Shown here: positions 5,741-9,241 of the stretch, piece after piece
Numbering within the stretch: the first letter of the stretch is position 1
Layout of the letters: every line of letters begins with the position of its first letter
DNA from: Porticoccus sp.
GTDB lineage: Bacteria > Pseudomonadota > Gammaproteobacteria > Pseudomonadales > Porticoccaceae
Length of the DNA: 9,241 nt
Assembly (NCBI GenBank): GCA_011049795.1
Contig: DRHD01000064.1
Coordinates: 1-9,241 of the forward strand
Reading direction: 5' to 3'
Translations under genes and position numbers: made by a program
Notes under the pieces: generated by a model
Database searches by the model: none
What the model saw: the letters and a program-made list of their open reading frames with translations, nothing else
Told to the model about the DNA's origin: nothing

Positions 5741-6280
5741 GTGTCTGTATCAATTCGAACAGCTCTTGGCCCGATCAAAAAAGGGTTATTGCTGACAGCG
5801 ATTGGGGTGGCAGGTCTCTATACTGGCTATGGAATTAATGGGGCTTTTTTTTCCAACGACAGTCCCATACAACCGATCAACTTCAGCCACCGAACCCACG
5901 CCGGCGAGAATGACATTCCCTGCCAGTACTGTCATATCTACGCACGCCGCTCCATCAGTGCCGGTGTGCCCAGTGTCAACAAATGCGTCAACTGCCATAA
6001 GTCGATGATTCGTACACATGCAGAGATCACTAAACTGTTCGAGTACTGGCAGGCGCGAGAGCCTATCCCCTGGATCAAGGTCCACGACCTGCCCGATTTT
6101 GTCTACTTTCCGCACAAGCGACATATCGCCGCAGGTGTAGATTGCAGCGCCTGTCACGGTCAGGTAGCCACAATGGCGCGGGTAACAAAGGTGGCGTCCT
6201 TACAGATGGGCTGGTGTCGGGATTGCCATCAGAAGCTCGAGGTAAAAAACGGACAGCAGTGCTCCACCTGTCATAACTAG
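5741..6280 (+). CDS. actA: Pentaheme cytochrome c subunit, alternative complex III (ActA-like)
   Basis: The predicted protein is the multiheme electron-transfer subunit of alternative complex III, anchored to the inner membrane and facing the periplasm. It has 179 residues. One hydrophobic segment (about 14-34, GLLLTAIGVAGLYTGYGI) serves as uncleaved anchor or signal. Five CxxCH sites follow: CQYCH (61), CVNCH (82), CSACH (135), CRDCH (159) and CSTCH (174). Extra histidines in FSHRTHAGEN and FPHKRH are likely distal heme ligands. The run HAGENDIPCQYCHIYARRS followed by AGVPSVNKCVNCHK is characteristic of ActA. The start is uncertain: GTG 5741 fits the anchor but has no strong ribosome binding site, no ATG occurs in frame before the hemes, and the frame is closed by TGA at 5717. 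It is first in an operon with the next two genes, separated from actB1 by a purine repeat. Confidence 0.87.
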   Translation: MSVSIRTALGPIKKGLLLTAIGVAGLYTGYGINGAFFSNDSPIQPINFSHRTHAGENDIPCQYCHIYARRSISAGVPSVNKCVNCHKSMIRTHAEITKLFEYWQAREPIPWIKVHDLPDFVYFPHKRHIAAGVDCSACHGQVATMARVTKVASLQMGWCRDCHQKLEVKNGQQCSTCHN

Positions 6281-6281
6281 G

Positions 6282-6378
6282 GAAAAAAGAAAAAAGAAAA
6301 AAGAAAAGAGAAAAGAGAAAAGAGAAAAGAGAAAAGAGAAAAGAGAAAAGAGAAAAGAGAAAAGAGAAAAGAGAAAAG
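6282..6378 (+). repeat. Heptanucleotide purine repeat between actA and actB1
   Basis: Starting one base after the actA stop codon, the plus strand carries three units GAAAAAA, then ten identical units GAAAAGA and a final partial GAAAAG: 97 bases, all purine. The tract is non-coding in the present arrangement. Repeats of this kind change length by slippage. It ends 34 bases before the actB1 start, so unit gain or loss would change the distance between the two genes and the number of Shine-Dalgarno-like purine stretches. Homopurine tracts can also form triplex DNA and stall polymerase. Confidence 0.95.
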
Positions 6379-6412
6379 CAAGTTAACCGGTCAAGACGTT
6401 AGGTAAAGGCTT

Positions 6413-8839
6413 ATGGTGCGTATCAATCGCCGTGAATTTCTGCAACTGGCGGGGACCGGTGCTCTGGGCGTGGGCACCGGCTTTCTTCTAGGCGAAGCGA
6501 TCAAACACCCGATGGAATTGCTTGTGCCCTACCCCGTGCCACCGGAAGAGTACAGTCCCGGTGTCGATACCTGGTACAGCACACTTTGCGCAGGTTGCGA
6601 TGCCCGCTGTGGTATCCGGGTCCGGGTTCGGGAGGGACGCGTAAAAAAAATCGAGGGTAATCCCCTGCACCCGGTTAATCAGGGCGGACTCTGTGCCCGC
6701 GGCCAGTCGGGAGTACAGGAACTCTATCACCCTGAACGTATATCCCAGCCGCTTGCACATAATCTTGACAGTAACAGCAACTACTCGCCCATTAGTTGGG
6801 AAAATGCCTTTAACCAAATTACCCAACAGCTGAAGTCGCTGGTAGAAAAACAGCAGGGCGATCGGGTCTGGATGATGACCACCGGCACACAGGGGCATCT
6901 CTACGGGCTGCAAAAACGCTTTATGGATACTCTGCGGTCGCCTCACTTAATGCAATACACCCACGATAACCACACCAACCTCTACGCCGCCAACCGTCAC
7001 TGCTTCAATACCGAACAGCTGCCCTACTACGATATTGCCCATTCACCACTGCTGCTTTCGTTCGGTGCCGACTATCTCTCCACCTGGCTGTCACCCATGC
7101 AGTACACCAGAGCCTTTGGGGTAATGCGGCAGGGAGCCTTTAGCGTGACTGAACAAGAAGCCCTTAGCGCTACCGAAATAAATGCCCATAGCGTTGCTAC
7201 ACCAAAAACCCACTCCCGAGGCAAAACGATTCAGATCGAACCCCGCCTCTCCCTCAGCGGTGCCAATGCCGATCATTGGCTGGCCACCAGTCCCGGCAGC
7301 GAAGCTGTACTGGCCCTGGCACTTTGCGGAGAGTTATTGCGAAAGGGTTTTTACACCGGTGATAACCGCAAGAGCTGGGAACAGCAACTGCAGCCCTACA
7401 GTTTGCAGCGAGCTAGCCGTGACAGCGGCCTGGACGTTGCGACGCTTAAACAGCTGGCCGAAGACTTCGGCAGCGGCCCCGGTCTCGCTATTGCCGGCGG
7501 TGGTGCGCTGCAGGGCAGCAACGGCTTTGTCACCGCAGTGGCGATCAATCTGTTGAATTTTTTCGGGGGCAACCTCAACCGCCCCGGTGGCATCTTGCAG
7601 AATCCATCCCCGGTATTCGGTGCCGAGGCCGCCCCCAAGCAGGCCAACTACAAACAGCTGCAATCCCTGATCAAGAGTGCCGATCGCGGCGAAATCGAGT
7701 TACTGATTCTTTACGATACCGATCCCCTGCAAAACTCTCCGACAGCCAGCGGCCTAGAGAGCGCGCTCGCTAAAATTCCCACTGTTGTCTCCCTTAGTAC
7801 CCATATGAACCGCAGCAGTATCAAGGCCAACCTGATACTGCCACTGCACAGTTATCTGGAGGATTGGGACGATAGCGCGCCGGAGCCTGGTGTCGGTTTC
7901 CGCACTGGCGCACTGGCACAGCCGGTGATTCAACCGCTCTACGATACCCGCAGTGGTGGCGATATTCTCCTGACGCTGGCAAAAGGACTTGGCGGTAATA
8001 TTCGACAGGCGCTTCCATGGGACAGCTACGAGATTTATCTAAAGAATCAGTGGCGTGAGCTGTACCGCCAACGAAATCCAGACAGTCTCAGTCTCGATGA
8101 GGACTTTCAACAGTTTTGGCAATCGGTACTACAGGTTGGGGTCTGGGGCGAGAAAGCTATCCCTGACGGCGTAAAACAAAGACCTGACAGTGAGACAATA
8201 AGTACTGAAACAGCAAGCACCAGGCAAGCGGAGTTAATTCACCGTAATTTGACGCTGTCGCCCAGCCTTTTAGACAGCGCCGGTATTAGTAGCCAGACCG
8301 TGGAGCCGCAGTTTAACGGCAGCGAGGCCAGCTACCCCTTTGTGCTTTACCCTTACCTCAGTCCGGTCTTTGGGGACGGTCGCTGGTCACACCTGCCCTG
8401 GCTGCAAGAGTTACCCGACCCCCTGACCAAGGTGGTCTACGACGCCTGGGTGGAGCTCAACCCCGACACAGCACGACAGCTATCACTACAGGAGGGCGAG
8501 CTGGTCGAGATCAGTTCCGCTGTGGGCAAGTTAACCCTGCCGCTACTGCTTTACCCCGCGCTGCGCCCCGATACTGTCGCTATACCCTTAGGTTTACCTT
8601 ACAAAGGGCTCACAGATACTGGACATCCCGACACAAATCCCTTTGCCCTGATCACTGACAGTGTCGACCAGCACACCGGAGAGCTGGCACTGGCCGCCAC
8701 CCGGGTGCAGTTGCGCGGCACCGGTCGGCGTGTATCACTGGTTCGCACCGATGGCCACCCTCACACCCTGGGCCGACAAATTCTTCAGCCCCCGGAGCGC
8801 AATAACAACCTGATCCCCACCCACGAGGTGAGAAAATGA
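6413..8839 (+). CDS. actB1: Molybdopterin-oxidoreductase-like subunit, alternative complex III (ActB1-like)
   Basis: An 808-residue peripheral subunit of the DMSO-reductase superfamily. The N-terminus [20 protein letters not shown] is a Tat signal, so it is exported folded. Cys59, Cys62, Cys66 and Cys94 (CAGCDARCG ... CARGQ) form a complete binding site for one [4Fe-4S] cluster. The segment 192-238 ([15 protein letters not shown], then [18 protein letters not shown]) is the ActB signature. It replaces the region that carries the Mo ligand in active Mo enzymes, so the subunit probably binds no molybdenum, as reported for Act[16 protein letters not shown] (275-289) and a C-terminal dinucleotide-binding-like domain (about 680-800) complete the fold. 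An unusual insertion lies at 242-268. The start has AAAGG six bases upstream. The stop overlaps the next start (ATGA). In well-studied complexes B1 and B2 are one polypeptide; here they are separate genes. Confidence 0.88.
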   Translation: MVRINRREFLQLAGTGALGVGTGFLLGEAIKHPMELLVPYPVPPEEYSPGVDTWYSTLCAGCDARCGIRVRVREGRVKKIEGNPLHPVNQGGLCARGQSGVQELYHPERISQPLAHNLDSNSNYSPISWENAFNQITQQLKSLVEKQQGDRVWMMTTGTQGHLYGLQKRFMDTLRSPHLMQYTHDNHTNLYAANRHCFNTEQLPYYDIAHSPLLLSFGADYLSTWLSPMQYTRAFGVMRQGAFSVTEQEALSATEINAHSVATPKTHSRGKTIQIEPRLSLSGANADHWLATSPGSEAVLALALCGELLRKGFYTGDNRKSWEQQLQPYSLQRASRDSGLDVATLKQLAEDFGSGPGLAIAGGGALQGSNGFVTAVAINLLNFFGGNLNRPGGILQNPSPVFGAEAAPKQANYKQLQSLIKSADRGEIELLILYDTDPLQNSPTASGLESALAKIPTVVSLSTHMNRSSIKANLILPLHSYLEDWDDSAPEPGVGFRTGALAQPVIQPLYDTRSGGDILLTLAKGLGGNIRQALPWDSYEIYLKNQWRELYRQRNPDSLSLDEDFQQFWQSVLQVGVWGEKAIPDGVKQRPDSETISTETASTRQAELIHRNLTLSPSLLDSAGISSQTVEPQFNGSEASYPFVLYPYLSPVFGDGRWSHLPWLQELPDPLTKVVYDAWVELNPDTARQLSLQEGELVEISSAVGKLTLPLLLYPALRPDTVAIPLGLPYKGLTDTGHPDTNPFALITDSVDQHTGELALAATRVQLRGTGRRVSLVRTDGHPHTLGRQILQPPERNNNLIPTHEVRK
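7136..7207 (+). repeat. Degenerate in-frame 24-bp repeat within actB1
   Basis: Three consecutive 24-base units encode [16 protein letters not shown] and AHSVATPK (residues 242-265). Each unit begins with GCCYWTAGCG or a one-base variant. They sit where ActB homologues, as I recall them, go almost directly from the MRQG strand to the QIEPR strand, so this looks like a surface-loop expansion made by tandem duplication followed by drift. Confidence 0.55.
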
Positions 8840-9241
8840 AGCAAGAGCCAACTATTGAGAATGATAAAAACGCAGGTGAGAACGATAAGAACGCAGACAA
8901 CAAATCCTCGCCCAGCCTGGGCGAACGCTGGCAACAGAACCGCAAGCCGAGCTACGACAACCAGCTCGACTACAGCTGGGGCATGGCAATCGATCTCGAC
9001 CGTTGCACCGGCTGTAGCGCCTGTGTGACCGCCTGCCAGGCGGAAAACAATCTGCCCATTGTCGGCAAGGAGGGTTACCAGGCGGGACGAGACATGAAAT
9101 GGCTGCGCCTGGAGCGCTACTGGGAGGGAGAGTATCCCGATATCAAGCTGCGCTCTATTCCCATGCTCTGCCAACACTGCGACCAGGCGCCTTGCGAAAC
9201 CGCGTGCCCGGTCTACGCCACCTATCACAACGAAGATGGCC
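8836..9241 (+). CDS. actB2: Ferredoxin-like iron-sulfur subunit, alternative complex III (ActB2-like), 3' end beyond window
   Basis: ATG at 8836 overlaps the actB1 stop by four bases, with GAGGTGAG (8825-8832) as ribosome binding site; the frame stays open to the right edge (135 codons). After a hydrophilic N-terminus of about 45 residues comes [20 protein letters not shown], a CxxCxxCxxxC cluster motif, then [12 protein letters not shown] and [13 protein letters not shown], typical of ActB2 and NrfC-type subunits. A second motif [15 protein letters not shown] (CxxCxxxxCxxxC) follows. The missing C-terminal part should hold the other cysteine groups; the family carries three [4Fe-4S] and one [3Fe-4S]. 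No signal peptide is seen, so it is presumably carried across the membrane with the Tat-exported ActB1. Codons 8-21 contain a 21-base tandem duplication ([14 protein letters not shown]). Confidence 0.87.
   Translation, partial: MKQEPTIENDKNAGENDKNADNKSSPSLGERWQQNRKPSYDNQLDYSWGMAIDLDRCTGCSACVTACQAENNLPIVGKEGYQAGRDMKWLRLERYWEGEYPDIKLRSIPMLCQHCDQAPCETACPVYATYHNEDG

Noticed and set aside
6282..6378. CRISPR array
   Set aside because: The unit is 7 bases with no spacers; it is a microsatellite.
6413..8839. Active Mo oxidoreductase such as polysulfide or thiosulfate reductase
   Set aside because: The neighbouring pentaheme cytochrome and the [14 protein letters not shown] signature point to ActB of alternative complex III instead; no Mo-ligand Cys or Ser context is recognisable.
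8785..9228. Minus-strand 147-codon ORF with hydrophobic stretches
   Set aside because: Antisense to the end of actB1 and to the clearly coding actB2 frame with its cysteine motifs; a shadow frame in GC-rich DNA.

Overview
The window looks like part of a chromosome from a marine-type gammaproteobacterium. This is inferred from an alternative complex III operon, a secreted alkylsulfatase, a REP-associated tyrosine transposase and integron-like cassette features. No taxon can be fixed from this sequence alone. The left half (about 1-5100) is visibly more AT-rich, reads almost entirely on the minus strand and looks like accessory DNA. The right half (about 5100-9241) is richer in GC and holds a respiratory operon.

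Left half, from right to left along the minus strand. A porin-like gene survives only as its C-terminal piece (3784-4154). Its upstream part is replaced by a RAYT (HUH, Y1 type) transposase gene at 4163-4855, bounded by perfect 23-bp inverted terminal repeats with extra copies on the right. Next comes a 238-bp repeat (3507-3744), then spacer DNA. A metallo-beta-lactamase-fold alkylsulfatase (1207-3096) follows; it has a signal peptide and a full set of predicted zinc ligands. A second copy of the 238-bp repeat lies at 842-1079 in the same orientation. Last is the 5' part of a secreted protein of unknown function (708 to beyond base 1) with a good sigma70-type promoter. The alkylsulfatase also has the anatomy of an integron gene cassette. 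An attC-like hairpin with extrahelical bases follows its stop codon, and the first nine bases at the cassette start are complementary to the outer arm of that hairpin. This gives a predicted 1998-bp cassette (1137-3134), nested inside a 2665-bp unit bounded by the direct repeats. No integron integrase is in the window.

Right half. A small exported monoheme cytochrome c (5119-5457, minus) diverges from a plus-strand operon: a pentaheme cytochrome with an N-terminal anchor (ActA-like), a Tat-exported molybdopterin-oxidoreductase-like subunit (ActB1-like) and a ferredoxin-like iron-sulfur subunit (ActB2-like) that runs off the right edge. These correspond to the peripheral subunits of alternative complex III, a quinol-oxidising complex that replaces cytochrome bc1. 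The membrane subunits (NrfD-like ActC/ActF and others) would be expected just beyond 9241.

The less ordinary points are: the alkylsulfatase cassette and its nested repeats; a 50-residue ORF preserved in both 238-bp repeats; a 97-bp heptanucleotide purine repeat between actA and actB1; an in-frame repeat insertion in ActB1, with the four N-terminal cysteines retained; and a transposase whose last codons lie in its own terminal repeat.
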